Below, piece after piece: positions 6,695 to 16,617 of a stretch of DNA of 64,000 nucleotides. The DNA lies in assembly GCF_014705715.1 (NCBI RefSeq), contig NZ_JACXLC010000001.1:2165360-2229359 (forward strand). The letters run 5' to 3'. This DNA comes from Erythrobacter rubeus. GTDB lineage: Bacteria; Pseudomonadota; Alphaproteobacteria; Sphingomonadales; Sphingomonadaceae. How positions within the stretch are numbered: position 1 is the stretch's first letter; each line of letters begins with the position of its first letter. Both the position numbers and the translations under genes were made by a program. The notes below the pieces were generated by a model. The model had not been told where the DNA came from. It worked only from the letters and a program-made list of their open reading frames with translations, and did no database searches.

Positions 6695-9064
6695 ATGAAA
6701 AAGACGTTCGTCAAACGCGCCGCATTGTTTTCAGGTTGCGCGGGATTAGCCATGCTTGCCGCGCCGGCTTTCGCGCAGGATAGCGATGCGCCCGACACTC
6801 AGGCTGGCGATGAAACCATACCGCCGACGATGGAAACGCAGGGCCAGGGCATGATCGTCACCGCGAGGCGGCGCGAGGAACGGTTGGTTGACGTTCCGCT
6901 TTCGATTACCGCGATAACCGGCGAGGCGCTCGAACAGCAGGGCGTCCTCGAAATCACCCAGGTCGCCCAGCAAGTGCCCAACATTACGCTGGAGGTCAGC
7001 CGCGGCACCAACACCACGCTCACCGCCTTCATCCGCGGGGTGGGTCAGCAGGATCCGGTTGCCGGTTTCGAGGCAGGCGTTGGCCTGTATATCGACGACG
7101 TCTACCTGAACCGCCCGCAGGCTGCTGTGCTCGACGTCTATGACGTGGAGCGGATCGAAGTGCTGCGCGGACCCCAGGGAACGCTTTACGGCCGGAACAC
7201 CATCGGCGGCGCGATCAAGTATGTCACTGCTGCATTGCCTGACGACACCAGCCTGTCGATCAGGGGGACATACGGCTCGTTCGATCAGGCCGACCTGATC
7301 ATCAGCGGCTCGACGCCGATTACCGACACTCTGAAGATCGGTGCGAGTGGAGCACGGCTGTCGCGCGGCGGCTTCGGCGACAATCTCAATCTCGGCACCG
7401 AAAACTACAACAAGGACGTGTGGGCTGCGCGCGGGACGCTCGAGTTTGACAATGGTCCGGTATTCGTTCGCTTGTCGGGCGACTACATCATCGACGAAAG
7501 CGAAGCGCGGCAGGGCTCGCGCCTTATCCCCGGCCTCCTCTCCGGCGCTCCCGTGCTGGACGACGTGTTCGATACCCGCGCGGGTCTGAATATCGTCGAA
7601 CAGGAGGTCGAGGCCTATGGCGGTGCGCTCAATATCGCGATTGAATTAACCGACAGGGTCACACTGAAATCGATCACCGGTTACCGCGAAGACAAATCGA
7701 CCACGCCGATCGATTTCGACAGCCTGCCCGCCGCCGATCTCGATGTCCCGGCGATCTACGAGAACGATCAATTCAGCCAGGAATTGCAGCTCCTTTACGA
7801 AGGCGACCGACTGTCCGGTGTGCTTGGTTTCTACTATTTGGACGCCGATGCCTTTACCGCTTTCGACGTCGCGCTGTTTACCACCGGCGACCTGATCGGG
7901 CTGCCGGGCCTGAACGCGCAGACCCTAGGCGATGTGGGGACTGAAACCTGGTCGGTCTTCGGCGATTTCACCTTCGACATAACCGACACGCTGAGCGTCT
8001 CGCTCGGTGGACGCTACACGAATGATCAGCGCACGAGCCGCGTCCTTCGCACGACGTTCATCGGCGGCTTCTCCGATCTGTTCGACCCGAACAGCGCCGC
8101 GATCCCCATCGCGGTGACCAGCGATTTCGAAGGCAGCGAGACGTTCGAGGACTTCAATCCCCGCGCCTCGATCAGCTATCAGCCGACACCGGATCACAAT
8201 TTCTACTTCACTTTCAGTCAGGGTTTCAAAGGCGGCGGTTTCGATCCGCGCGGACAGACGACTGCCGCGCCAGATTTGGACGGCGATGGCGATGTGGATT
8301 TCGACGACCAGTTCGAATTCCTGCGCTTCGAACCCGAAACGGTGGACAGCTATGAACTGGGATGGAAGGCATCGCTGCTGGACAATCGCCTGAACATCGC
8401 AATTGCGGGCTTCCTCGGCTCGTATGATGACGTCCAGATCCCCGGTTCGGTCGGGCTCGACACCAACGGGGATGGTGTCAACGACAGCTTCATCGGCATC
8501 ACATCCAACGCGGCAAGCGCGGATGTGAACGGCATCGAGTTTGAAGGGAACGCCCTGGTCGGACGCGATTTTGCCGGCGAAGGCAGCCGCCTCAATGTGA
8601 ACTGGTCGCTTGGCATCCTCGATGCGGAATTCAACACCTTCATCGATGCGTTCGGTAATGATGTCGCCGATGAAAGAGTTTTCCAGAACACGCCGGACAT
8701 CACCGGGCATATGGGCTTCGTTCTCGGCATCCCGGCAGCCGACGGAATTATCGATTTCCTCGGCAACGCTTCGCTGCGTTCGGATGCGAGCCAGTTCGAA
8801 GTGCCCAACCCGTTTCTCGATCAGGATGGCTTCGTGCTGGTCGATGCGAGCATCGTCTACACCGCCGATAGCGGGCGTTTCTCGATCGGTGCACACGGTA
8901 AGAACCTGTTCGACAAGGAATACATCGTCGCAGGTTACAATTTCGTCGCAGGCGGAACCCCGCCCGGCACACCGTTTGTCCCGACGCTCGGCCTCGAAGG
9001 CACGCTCACCGGCTTTTACGGCGATCCGCGCAGGTTCTACGTGACAGCCGAAGTCAACTTCTGA
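6695..9064 (+). CDS. TonB-dependent receptor, outer membrane
   Basis: 789 residues. The signal peptide covers about 1-28 (LAAPAFAQ). The plug domain begins with VTARRREERLVDVP, a TonB-box-like region typical of sphingomonad receptors, and includes LRGPQGTLYGRNTIGGAI. The beta barrel fills the rest and ends in an aromatic residue (AEVNF), as outer-membrane barrels do. I chose the ATG at 6695, where the signal peptide begins; the longer reading from 6632 would start inside the operator palindrome. A TetR repressor is divergent upstream, which argues for induction by a specific ligand such as a lipid, aromatic or plant-derived compound rather than by iron alone. Confidence 0.9.
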   Translation: MKKTFVKRAALFSGCAGLAMLAAPAFAQDSDAPDTQAGDETIPPTMETQGQGMIVTARRREERLVDVPLSITAITGEALEQQGVLEITQVAQQVPNITLEVSRGTNTTLTAFIRGVGQQDPVAGFEAGVGLYIDDVYLNRPQAAVLDVYDVERIEVLRGPQGTLYGRNTIGGAIKYVTAALPDDTSLSIRGTYGSFDQADLIISGSTPITDTLKIGASGARLSRGGFGDNLNLGTENYNKDVWAARGTLEFDNGPVFVRLSGDYIIDESEARQGSRLIPGLLSGAPVLDDVFDTRAGLNIVEQEVEAYGGALNIAIELTDRVTLKSITGYREDKSTTPIDFDSLPAADLDVPAIYENDQFSQELQLLYEGDRLSGVLGFYYLDADAFTAFDVALFTTGDLIGLPGLNAQTLGDVGTETWSVFGDFTFDITDTLSVSLGGRYTNDQRTSRVLRTTFIGGFSDLFDPNSAAIPIAVTSDFEGSETFEDFNPRASISYQPTPDHNFYFTFSQGFKGGGFDPRGQTTAAPDLDGDGDVDFDDQFEFLRFEPETVDSYELGWKASLLDNRLNIAIAGFLGSYDDVQIPGSVGLDTNGDGVNDSFIGITSNAASADVNGIEFEGNALVGRDFAGEGSRLNVNWSLGILDAEFNTFIDAFGNDVADERVFQNTPDITGHMGFVLGIPAADGIIDFLGNASLRSDASQFEVPNPFLDQDGFVLVDASIVYTADSGRFSIGAHGKNLFDKEYIVAGYNFVAGGTPPGTPFVPTLGLEGTLTGFYGDPRRFYVTAEVNF

Positions 9065-9168
9065 CGCTCTCTCCAAGGGGTCGGCAAGCGCACGTTTCGG
9101 GCGCTCTCCGGCCCCAACCCCTTCTGCGCACTTTCAAATGTCATGCGAAGCGGGCATAGGCGCTCCCC

Positions 9169-10449
9169 ATGCATGATATCCGCCTGATCAGGGACGATCC
9201 CGAAGCTTTCGATGCAGCGCTTGCACGCCGAGGCATCGACCCGGTGGCCAAGGGCATCCTCGCGCTGGACGAGGAACGCCGCGCGGTGGCAACCGAGCTG
9301 CAAGAGGTGCAGGCCCGCCGCAACGAAGCCTCGAAAGCAATCGGGCAGGCCATGGGTCAGGGCGATACCGAGAAAGCGGAAGCGCTCAAGGCCGAAGTCG
9401 CTCAGATAAAACAGGACATGCCCGAGCTCGAAGCGCGCGAGAAGGAGCTGGGAAACAAGCTGCAATACGCGCTGCTATCCCTACCCAACGTTCTCGACCC
9501 ATCGGTGCCGGATGGCGCGGGCGAAGAAAACAATGTGTTTTTGCGCGAATGGGGTGAGAAACCGCATTTCGACTTCGAGCCGCAGGAGCATGCCGACATG
9601 GCGCCGGCCCTCGGAATGGATTTCGAAACCGGTGCCAAGATTTCGGGCGCGCGCTTTACATTTTTGCGCGGCGATATGGCGCGTCTGCACCGTGCGCTGG
9701 GTCAATTCATGCTCGACACCAACACGCGCGAGCATGGCTTCACCGAATGCAATCCGCCGCTCCTGATCAATGAAGAGGCGGGATACGGCACAGGGCAATT
9801 GCCGAAATTCGCAGAGGATCTGTTCCGCACGACCGACGATCGCCTGCTGATTTCCACATCGGAAATGGTGCTCGGCAATTCGTTCCGTGAACAAATTTAC
9901 GCTGAAAGCGACTTTCCAATGCGCTTGACGGCGCTCACGCCCTGCTTCCGATCCGAAGCGGGCGCCGCCGGGCGCGATACGCGCGGTTTCATTCGCCAGC
10001 ACCAGTTCGAAAAGGTCGAGATGATCGTTGCTGCGCTTCCCGAAGATGCAGCGCAAGAGCATGAGCGGATCACATCGATTGCCGAGGGACTGCTGCAGGC
10101 GCTCGGTCTGCATTACCGCGTGATGGCGCTGTGCGCAGGCGACATGGGCGCTACCATGATGAAGACCTACGACCTTGAGGTCTGGCTTCCCGGGCAAGGT
10201 GCCTATCGCGAAATCAGCTCGTGTTCGAATGGAGGGACTTACCAGCCGCGGCGGATGAACGCCCGCTACCGGCCGGAAGGATCAAAGAAAACCGAGTATT
10301 TTCATCTCTTGAACGGCTCCGGCCTGGCCGTCGGCCGGACATTGGTCGCGGTGATCGAGAATTACCAGCAGGCCGATGGCAGCGTTATCGTGCCCGAGGC
10401 ACTGCATCCCTATATAGGCGGGCTGACCAAGCTGGAGCCGACCACCTGA
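9169..10449 (+). CDS. serS: Seryl-tRNA synthetase
   Basis: 426 residues, normal length for class IIa SerRS. The N-terminus is MHDIRLIRDDPEAFDAAL, followed by the long antiparallel coiled-coil arm (about 28-105) that holds the tRNA. Class II motif 2 is seen around TPCFRSEAG and motif 3 around GLAVGRTLVAVIENYQ. The enzyme charges tRNA-Ser and also provides the Ser-tRNA used for selenocysteine. Its stop shares one base with the surE start, so the two genes are translationally coupled. Confidence 0.97.
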   Translation: MHDIRLIRDDPEAFDAALARRGIDPVAKGILALDEERRAVATELQEVQARRNEASKAIGQAMGQGDTEKAEALKAEVAQIKQDMPELEAREKELGNKLQYALLSLPNVLDPSVPDGAGEENNVFLREWGEKPHFDFEPQEHADMAPALGMDFETGAKISGARFTFLRGDMARLHRALGQFMLDTNTREHGFTECNPPLLINEEAGYGTGQLPKFAEDLFRTTDDRLLISTSEMVLGNSFREQIYAESDFPMRLTALTPCFRSEAGAAGRDTRGFIRQHQFEKVEMIVAALPEDAAQEHERITSIAEGLLQALGLHYRVMALCAGDMGATMMKTYDLEVWLPGQGAYREISSCSNGGTYQPRRMNARYRPEGSKKTEYFHLLNGSGLAVGRTLVAVIENYQQADGSVIVPEALHPYIGGLTKLEPTT

Positions 10450-11213
10450 TGCGTATTCTCCTCACCAATGACGATGGCTACCACGCCCCCGGTTTCGAGG
10501 TGCTGGAAGAGATCGCGCGGCAGTTTTCCGACGATATTTGGGTCTGCGCCCCGTCCGAGGAGCAGTCGGGCGCAGGGCATTCGCTGACGCTCAATCATCC
10601 GGTCCGTCTCCAGCAATTCGCCGAGCGCCGCTTTGCCGTCACCGGCACCCCGACCGACAGCGTGATGATGGCCCTGCGCGAGGTTATGGATGGTCCGCCG
10701 GATCTTATCCTCTCCGGCGTCAATCGCGGAGCCAATCTGGGCGATGACATCACCTATTCGGGGACGGTATCCGCCGCTATCGAAGGCGCGCTCGCCGGAG
10801 TCAGAGCGATCGCGCTGAGCCAGGTCTATTCACGCGAGAGCGCGGGAAATGGGGACCTGTTCGCCGCTGCGCGCGAGTGGGGGCCCAAAGTGCTCAAGCC
10901 GCTGCTCGATGCCCCGTTCGACGATAGAACACTCGTCAACATTAACTTCCCACCCCGAGCGCCGGATGACGTGCAAGGCATCAGGGTCGTCCGCCAAGGC
11001 TTTCACGATTATTCACGCGGCTCCATCGTCGAAGGCAAGGACCCGCGCGGTCACCGCTATTTCTGGTTTGGTCTGCACGCCATCGAGCACACCCTCGACC
11101 AAGGCACCGATCTGGAAGCGATCGATGATGGCTATATTGCCGTTACGCCGCTTCAACTCGACCTGACGCATCATTCATCGCTCGATGCGATGGCAGCACG
11201 GTTTCGGGATTAG
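10449..11213 (+). CDS. surE: 5'/3'-nucleotidase SurE
   Basis: 254 residues. It starts MRILLTNDDGYHAPG, with the metal-binding NDDG motif; SGAGHS and GVNRGANLGDD complete the active site. SurE dephosphorylates nucleoside monophosphates and short polyphosphates as a survival and stationary-phase function. The ATG at 10449 overlaps the serS stop; the longer reading starting at 10221 lies inside serS. In many alphaproteobacteria surE is followed by pcm; here a potassium channel gene follows instead. Confidence 0.96.
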   Translation: MRILLTNDDGYHAPGFEVLEEIARQFSDDIWVCAPSEEQSGAGHSLTLNHPVRLQQFAERRFAVTGTPTDSVMMALREVMDGPPDLILSGVNRGANLGDDITYSGTVSAAIEGALAGVRAIALSQVYSRESAGNGDLFAAAREWGPKVLKPLLDAPFDDRTLVNINFPPRAPDDVQGIRVVRQGFHDYSRGSIVEGKDPRGHRYFWFGLHAIEHTLDQGTDLEAIDDGYIAVTPLQLDLTHHSSLDAMAARFRD

Positions 11214-11233
11214 GCGGCGCGGCAGGGGACACC

Positions 11234-12325
11234 ATGGCAAAACGCGAAACCGACCGCATCTTCACGGCCAAGCCGGACAAGGTTGTCGCTGCGAGCAAGT
11301 TCAAGCCGCTGCGCCGCGCAGTGAAAATCCCGGTCTGGGGCGATCTCGGCATCCGCATCGGCCTTGCACTGTTCCTCATCTTTATCGTTGTGATGATCCA
11401 CTGGTTCGATCGCGACGGACTGGTGGACAGCGTCGATGGCGAAGTCAGCTTCCTCGACATCGTCTATTTCACGATGATCTCGATCACGACGACCGGGTTC
11501 GGCGACATTGCTCCGGTCACCGACAGCGCGCGCCTGATCGAAGCGGTGATCGTGACGCCGATCCGGTTCGCGGTCTTTTTCATTTTCGTGGGCACCGCCT
11601 ACAATTTCATTATCAAGCGCAGCTGGGAGAAATGGCGAATGGCCCGTATCCAGGAGAAACTTTCCGGTCATGTGGTCGTGCTGGGCTACGGCATTTCGGG
11701 CTCGCAAAGCGTCGAGGAACTGATCGAGCGCGGCACCGATGCCCGCAAGATCGTGGTGGTCGATCCCAGCGAAGAACGCCTCACAGCCGCAGAGAAGCTG
11801 GGCGTCAATGTCATGGCCGCCGACGCAACTCGCGACGAGACACTGAAAGCGGTCCGCATTCAGGAAGCGCAGACTGTGCTCGTGTCCGCGGGGCGTGACG
11901 ACACCTCTATCCTCATCGTGCTCACGGTGCGCCACCTCGCACCGAAAGTACCGATCAGCGTGGTCGTGCGCGCAGACGACAATGAACTGCTCGCGCGTCA
12001 GGCAGGCGCGAACAATGTCATCAATCCGGTCCGATTTACCGGTTTGCTGCTCGCAGGCTCGGCCAAAGGCGCGCATATCGCCGAATACCTTTCAGACCTC
12101 GCCTCCGTCACCGGCCGCGTCCAACTAGTCGAACGGGTGGTCAAGGAGGAGGAATGCGGCAGCTCGATCGCCGAGCTAAGCAGCGGTGGCCGGGGCCTGC
12201 GGATCTACCGCAACGGGCGCGCGATCGGGTATTGGGAAGAGGAATGCCAGAGCCTCCAACCCGGCGACGTCATCGTCGAAATCGTTGCGACAGAGAACGG
12301 TACAACCCAAGGCGACGGGCACTAA
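11234..12325 (+). CDS. Potassium channel with C-terminal TrkA-N (RCK) domain
   Basis: 363 residues. The N-terminal third holds two transmembrane segments (about 38-58 and 95-120) around a pore loop with selectivity filter TTTGFGD. A TrkA-N/RCK Rossmann domain follows from about residue 138, with VVVLGYGISGSQ and a ligand-binding acidic residue in VVDPSEE. The rest resembles a TrkA-C-like end. It should be an inner-membrane K+ channel gated by a nucleotide or ion. It lies 20 bases after surE and probably shares its transcript. Confidence 0.88.
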   Translation: MAKRETDRIFTAKPDKVVAASKFKPLRRAVKIPVWGDLGIRIGLALFLIFIVVMIHWFDRDGLVDSVDGEVSFLDIVYFTMISITTTGFGDIAPVTDSARLIEAVIVTPIRFAVFFIFVGTAYNFIIKRSWEKWRMARIQEKLSGHVVVLGYGISGSQSVEELIERGTDARKIVVVDPSEERLTAAEKLGVNVMAADATRDETLKAVRIQEAQTVLVSAGRDDTSILIVLTVRHLAPKVPISVVVRADDNELLARQAGANNVINPVRFTGLLLAGSAKGAHIAEYLSDLASVTGRVQLVERVVKEEECGSSIAELSSGGRGLRIYRNGRAIGYWEEECQSLQPGDVIVEIVATENGTTQGDGH

Positions 12326-12331
12326 AGCCGC

Positions 12332-12730
12332 TTAGCGGAAGAGCACGAACACCCCGCCCATCGCTGCCATGCCGACGAGGAAGTGGCCTGCATCGATGAG
12401 GAAATGTGTGAAGGTCTTGCGCAGATAGAGGTAGTTGATCCCGATTGCCGGGATCATCACGCCGACTGCAAAACCGACCGCCATCATCATGATCACATGC
12501 GGTGCCGGATTGGTGCGCGCAAGCAGGTGCCAGAGCACCATTGCGATCAGCATTTCGAACAGAAATGTCAGTCCGAAAATCAGAAACATGTTTCCGGATT
12601 GGACCTGCTCGTCCGATATCCCGGCTGCCTTCTGCCACGCCTTACCGAAGATGACGCCGTACCAGAGCGCGCCTACGACGAAGAATGCCGCGGCACCTGC
12701 AAGCACCGGCCATAGTGCAAAATCATCCAT
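12332..12730 (-). CDS. DUF1761 family membrane protein
   Basis: 132 residues, almost entirely hydrophobic, with about four transmembrane helices. It starts MDDFALWPVLAGAAAFFVVG, followed by WYGVIFGKAW, a DUF1761-type sequence. Function unknown. It is convergent with the potassium channel gene (6 bases apart) and divergent from rimO, with 67 bases shared between the two starts. Confidence 0.8.
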   Translation of the reverse strand: MDDFALWPVLAGAAAFFVVGALWYGVIFGKAWQKAAGISDEQVQSGNMFLIFGLTFLFEMLIAMVLWHLLARTNPAPHVIMMMAVGFAVGVMIPAIGINYLYLRKTFTHFLIDAGHFLVGMAAMGGVFVLFR

Positions 12731-12797
12731 CCTGGTCCTCCCTGCCGTTTGACTAAGCTAGCGCAAAACGCTGTTGCGGTGTAGAGGGCCGCGCATC

Positions 12798-14171
12798 ATG
12801 ACCGTTAGCAGTACCACTCTCCCTGATCAGAAACGCGTCGGCATGGTCTCGCTCGGCTGCCCCAAGGCGCTGGTCGATTCCGAGCGCATCCTCACTCGCC
12901 TGCGCGCGGACGGGTATGCGATGTCGCCCGATTATGCAGGCGCGGATGTGGTGCTCGTAAACACATGCGGCTTTCTAGACAGCGCGAAAGAAGAAAGTCT
13001 TTCGGCCATTGGCGAGGCAATCGCGGAAAACGGCAGAGTTATAGTGACCGGATGCATGGGCGAAGAAGCCGACGCGATCCGCGCCGCGCACCCTCAGGTA
13101 CTCGCAGTCACAGGGGCGCACCAATACGAGCAGGTGGTTGAGGCCGTCCACGAACACGCGCCGCCCAGCCAAGGCCCCTTCGTCGACTTGATCCCGCAGC
13201 CTGATATCAAGCTGACCCCGCGCCATTACAGCTATCTGAAAATCTCGGAAGGCTGCAATCATTCCTGCGCGTTTTGCATCATCCCGCAGCTTCGCGGAAA
13301 GCTTGCCAGCCGCCGGATCGATGCGGTCCTTCGCGAGGCGGAAAAGCTGGTCGCCGCAGGGACTAAGGAATTGCTCGTCATAAGCCAGGATACGTCCGCC
13401 TATGGTGTCGATACCCGGCATGAGGAACGCGACTGGAAAGGTTCGCCCGTCCGCGCGCACATGACCGATCTCGCCCGTGAGCTCGGCCAATTGCGCACCG
13501 CCGATGACCGCGCCCCGTGGGTTCGTCTGCACTATGTCTACCCCTACCCGCATGTCGACAAGGTCATTCCGTTAATGGCTGAAGGCCTGCTGACCCCGTA
13601 CCTAGACATTCCGTTCCAGCACGCCTCGCCCCGGGTGCTCAAGCTGATGCGCCGCCCCGCAAACGAGGCCAAGGTGCTCGACCGCCTCAAGGCGTGGCGC
13701 GAGATATGCCCGGACATCGCGGTGCGATCCTCTTTCGTCGTCGGCTTCCCCGGTGAAACCGAGGACGATTTCGAATATCTGGTGGACTGGCTCGAAGAGG
13801 CGCAGCTCGACCGTGTTGGAGCATTCCGGTTCGAACCCGTCGAGGGTGCAGCCGCCAACGACCTGCCAGATCCAGTGCCCGAAGAGGTGAAAGAAGAACG
13901 CTACGCCCGGCTCATGGAAGTAACCGAGCGGATCAGCGCGGCCAGACTGGCGGCGAAAGTCGGACGGACCATTCCGGTCATAATCGACGAAGTCGGCGAG
14001 GCGGACGAAGATGGCGATATCGGCGCCACCGGGCGCAGTCAGGCAGATGCGCCGGAAATCGACGGTGCAGTATACCTGCGCAATGTGCCGGGCACATTGG
14101 CTGCGGGCGATGTCGTCGATGCCGCGATCGAGGACGCCGATGCACATGATCTGTTCGGCGTGATCGCCTGA
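12798..14171 (+). CDS. rimO: Ribosomal protein S12 methylthiotransferase RimO
   Basis: 457 residues. The N-terminal UPF0004 domain has its three cluster cysteines in [18 protein letters not shown] and TGCMGEEAD. The radical SAM domain has [15 protein letters not shown] (CxxxCxxC), and a TRAM domain closes the C-terminus. The CPKALVDSE and [12 protein letters not shown] sequences separate RimO from MiaB. It methylthiolates an aspartate of S12. The ATG at 12798 was preferred over a start at 12774 because only eight unconserved residues are added there. Confidence 0.95.
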   Translation: MTVSSTTLPDQKRVGMVSLGCPKALVDSERILTRLRADGYAMSPDYAGADVVLVNTCGFLDSAKEESLSAIGEAIAENGRVIVTGCMGEEADAIRAAHPQVLAVTGAHQYEQVVEAVHEHAPPSQGPFVDLIPQPDIKLTPRHYSYLKISEGCNHSCAFCIIPQLRGKLASRRIDAVLREAEKLVAAGTKELLVISQDTSAYGVDTRHEERDWKGSPVRAHMTDLARELGQLRTADDRAPWVRLHYVYPYPHVDKVIPLMAEGLLTPYLDIPFQHASPRVLKLMRRPANEAKVLDRLKAWREICPDIAVRSSFVVGFPGETEDDFEYLVDWLEEAQLDRVGAFRFEPVEGAAANDLPDPVPEEVKEERYARLMEVTERISAARLAAKVGRTIPVIIDEVGEADEDGDIGATGRSQADAPEIDGAVYLRNVPGTLAAGDVVDAAIEDADAHDLFGVIA

Positions 14172-14250
14172 TCACACGTCAACTTGCGCTTAATTCAGCT
14201 GCAGTGCCCGTAATCGGGAACCACTAGGCCTGCGGACCCTTGGCTAGGTG

Positions 14251-15054
14251 ATGGCCATTCAGATCAAAACCAGCTTCGCCTTCGAGACCGAGCAGCCCAC
14301 CGACGCGCTTTTGCAGTTCGAAGCGGCGGCGCTGCCGGAACAGGGTATTGTCTCGGCGAGTACCGAACTGAGCGATGCCGAGCACTTGGCACGGGTCGCC
14401 GCGCAGGATGATATCGGAGAGCGCATCTGGATCCGTTCGAAAGGACGTTTCGAGGTAAGCTACGAAGCGGTGGTCGAGCCTCGGCGTATTGCGACCGACC
14501 TCGCGCCGCTATCCGCGCTCGACCCGCATGATCTGCCAGGCGAGGCGGTGCAGTACCTGCTCGACTCCCGCTATTGCCATGCGGACCGGTTCCAGAATTT
14601 CGTGTCTTCGGAATTTGGCGAAAGCAGCGGCGGCGAGCGGATAGACGCGATTTCGCAGTGGCTTCAGCAGCACTTCAGTTACTCGCCCGGCGCCAGCAAT
14701 CCCTCGACCACCGCGATCGACAGCATGATCGCCAGAGAGGGCATCTGCCGGGACTACGCTCACGTTCTCATTACGCTCGCTCGCGCTTCGACCATCCCGG
14801 CGCGCTATGTCGCCTGCTATGCGCCGGGCGTCACCCCGCCCGATTTTCATGCAGTAGCGGAGGTGTTTCTGGCCGATCCCAGCCGCGATGACGGAGGGGC
14901 ATGGCAGATCATCGATGCGACGGGGATGGCCGACCCTGCCAAAACCGCCAAAATCGGCGTCGGGCGCGATGCCGCCGATGTCAGCTTCCTGACGACATTC
15001 GGGCGCAATCAGTTTCTGTACTCCAACGTCGAAGTGACCGAGCACGAAGACTAG
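14251..15054 (+). CDS. Transglutaminase-like cysteine protease family protein
   Basis: About 267 residues. The C-terminal half has the transglutaminase-like triad: Cys in REGICRDYAHV, His in PPDFHAVAEV and Asp in WQIIDATG. The N-terminal half is a beta-rich domain common to bacterial transglutaminase-like proteins. There is no signal peptide, so it is probably cytosolic. Two adjacent ATGs at 14248 and 14251 are possible. It stands alone between rimO and zwf. Substrate unknown; the fold includes peptidases and amide-crosslinking enzymes. Confidence 0.82.
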   Translation: MAIQIKTSFAFETEQPTDALLQFEAAALPEQGIVSASTELSDAEHLARVAAQDDIGERIWIRSKGRFEVSYEAVVEPRRIATDLAPLSALDPHDLPGEAVQYLLDSRYCHADRFQNFVSSEFGESSGGERIDAISQWLQQHFSYSPGASNPSTTAIDSMIAREGICRDYAHVLITLARASTIPARYVACYAPGVTPPDFHAVAEVFLADPSRDDGGAWQIIDATGMADPAKTAKIGVGRDAADVSFLTTFGRNQFLYSNVEVTEHED

Positions 15055-15153
15055 CACGGGACTATAGCCCCTACGCGTGCATCTCGCTAATATTGCTGGA
15101 AAGAGGCGCGGAATCCCCTTCCCGGCCCCCTGCGAACAGAGGAAATACGCTTT

Positions 15154-16617
15154 ATGGTCGCACCAGCGATTACGGCAGATCGCCTGCTTTTGTTTGGCGC
15201 CACCGGCGATCTGGCACGACGGATGCTGCTTCCCAGCCTGTGCGCTCTCGATGCCGATGGATTGCTGACCGAGAATCTGCGGATCATCGGCACGGCGCGG
15301 AGCGAGATGGACGACAACACGTTTCGCGATATGGCGCGCGAGGCGCTGGAGACGTTTCTGCCCGCAGAGCGACGCGGCGGCATGGCGACATTTCTTAATC
15401 GACTGTCGTATCAGGCGCTCGATGCGACGACTCTGACAGGATATGAAGCCCTGGCGGAGAAGGTTGGCCCTTCCGACAACGCCAACGAAGATGGGGGGCT
15501 CGCCATCTTCCTGTCGACCGCGCCGAGCCTGTTCGGTCCCACCATCGCCGGGTTGAAACATGCTGGTCTGACAGGCGACCATGTCCGCATCGGCCTCGAA
15601 AAGCCGCTTGGCACCGATCTGGAATCGAGCTGCGCAATCAACGATGCGGTGGCCGATGCGTTCACCGAAGACCGGATTTTCCGCATCGATCACTATCTCG
15701 GCAAGGAAACGGTCCAGAACCTGCTGGCGCTGCGCTTTGCCAATATCCTGTTCGAGCCGATCTGGAATTCCAACTATATCGAGCACGTCCAGATAACGGT
15801 CGCCGAAACTGTCGGGCTGGAGGGCCGCGTCGCGTTCTACGACGATGCCGGGGCACTGCGCGACATGGTGCAGAACCACATGCTGCAATTGCTCGCTCTT
15901 GTTGCGATGGAGCCGCCGACCAGCTTCGATGCCACCGCGGTGCGCGACGAAAAGGTGAAGGTCCTGCGCGCGCTGCGCCGGGTCGAGGCGAACGAGACGG
16001 TTACCGGCCAGTACCGTGCAGGCGCGATCAAGGGCGAAGCGGTGCCCGGCTATGACGATGAACTGGGCAAGGAAAGCGACACAGAAACCTTCGCCGCGAT
16101 CAAGGCGCATGTCGACAATTGGCGCTGGAAAGGCGTCCCCTTTTACCTGCGCACTGGCAAACGGCTTCCGGAACGCGTGACCGAAATCGTCGTGCGCTTC
16201 CGCTGCGTGCCGCATTCGATCTTCGAACAGATGGGCGCGACCATGCAGCCCAACAGCCTCGTCATCGGCATTCAGCCGGAGGAGAACATCACGCTGTCGC
16301 TTATGGCGAAAGTTCCGGGATTGGGCGTCGATGGCGTGCGGCTGCGCGAAGTTCCGCTGGAAATCACCATGCCCGATGCCTTTGTCGGTCAGCATCGCCG
16401 CATCGCCTACGAACGCCTGCTGCTCGATCTGATCAACGCCGACCAGACCCTGTTCGTCCGCCGCGACGAGGTCGAGGCGCAGTGGCACTGGGTCGATGCC
16501 ATTCGCGAGGTCTGGGAAGCCGCCGACATCAAGCCAAAAACCTATGGCGCCGGAAGCTGGGGGCCGAGCGCGGCCATCGCCCTTGCCGAGCGGGACGGAG
16601 TTAGCTGGCATGAATAA
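15154..16617 (+). CDS. zwf: Glucose-6-phosphate 1-dehydrogenase
   Basis: 487 residues. NAD(P)-binding [10 protein letters not shown] lies near the N-terminus, and the active-site signature RIDHYLGKE lies in the middle. The C-terminal domain is of normal length. It oxidises glucose 6-phosphate to 6-phosphogluconolactone, the entry to the Entner-Doudoroff pathway. The coding end overlaps the edd start by 8 bases, which implies coupled translation. The lactonase gene pgl, often found between zwf and edd, is absent. Confidence 0.97.
   Translation: MVAPAITADRLLLFGATGDLARRMLLPSLCALDADGLLTENLRIIGTARSEMDDNTFRDMAREALETFLPAERRGGMATFLNRLSYQALDATTLTGYEALAEKVGPSDNANEDGGLAIFLSTAPSLFGPTIAGLKHAGLTGDHVRIGLEKPLGTDLESSCAINDAVADAFTEDRIFRIDHYLGKETVQNLLALRFANILFEPIWNSNYIEHVQITVAETVGLEGRVAFYDDAGALRDMVQNHMLQLLALVAMEPPTSFDATAVRDEKVKVLRALRRVEANETVTGQYRAGAIKGEAVPGYDDELGKESDTETFAAIKAHVDNWRWKGVPFYLRTGKRLPERVTEIVVRFRCVPHSIFEQMGATMQPNSLVIGIQPEENITLSLMAKVPGLGVDGVRLREVPLEITMPDAFVGQHRRIAYERLLLDLINADQTLFVRRDEVEAQWHWVDAIREVWEAADIKPKTYGAGSWGPSAAIALAERDGVSWHE

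Noticed and set aside
7925..9076. Minus-strand open reading of 383 codons
   Set aside because: Opposite the TonB-dependent receptor barrel. Its composition is Arg/Glu-rich with no recognisable motif.
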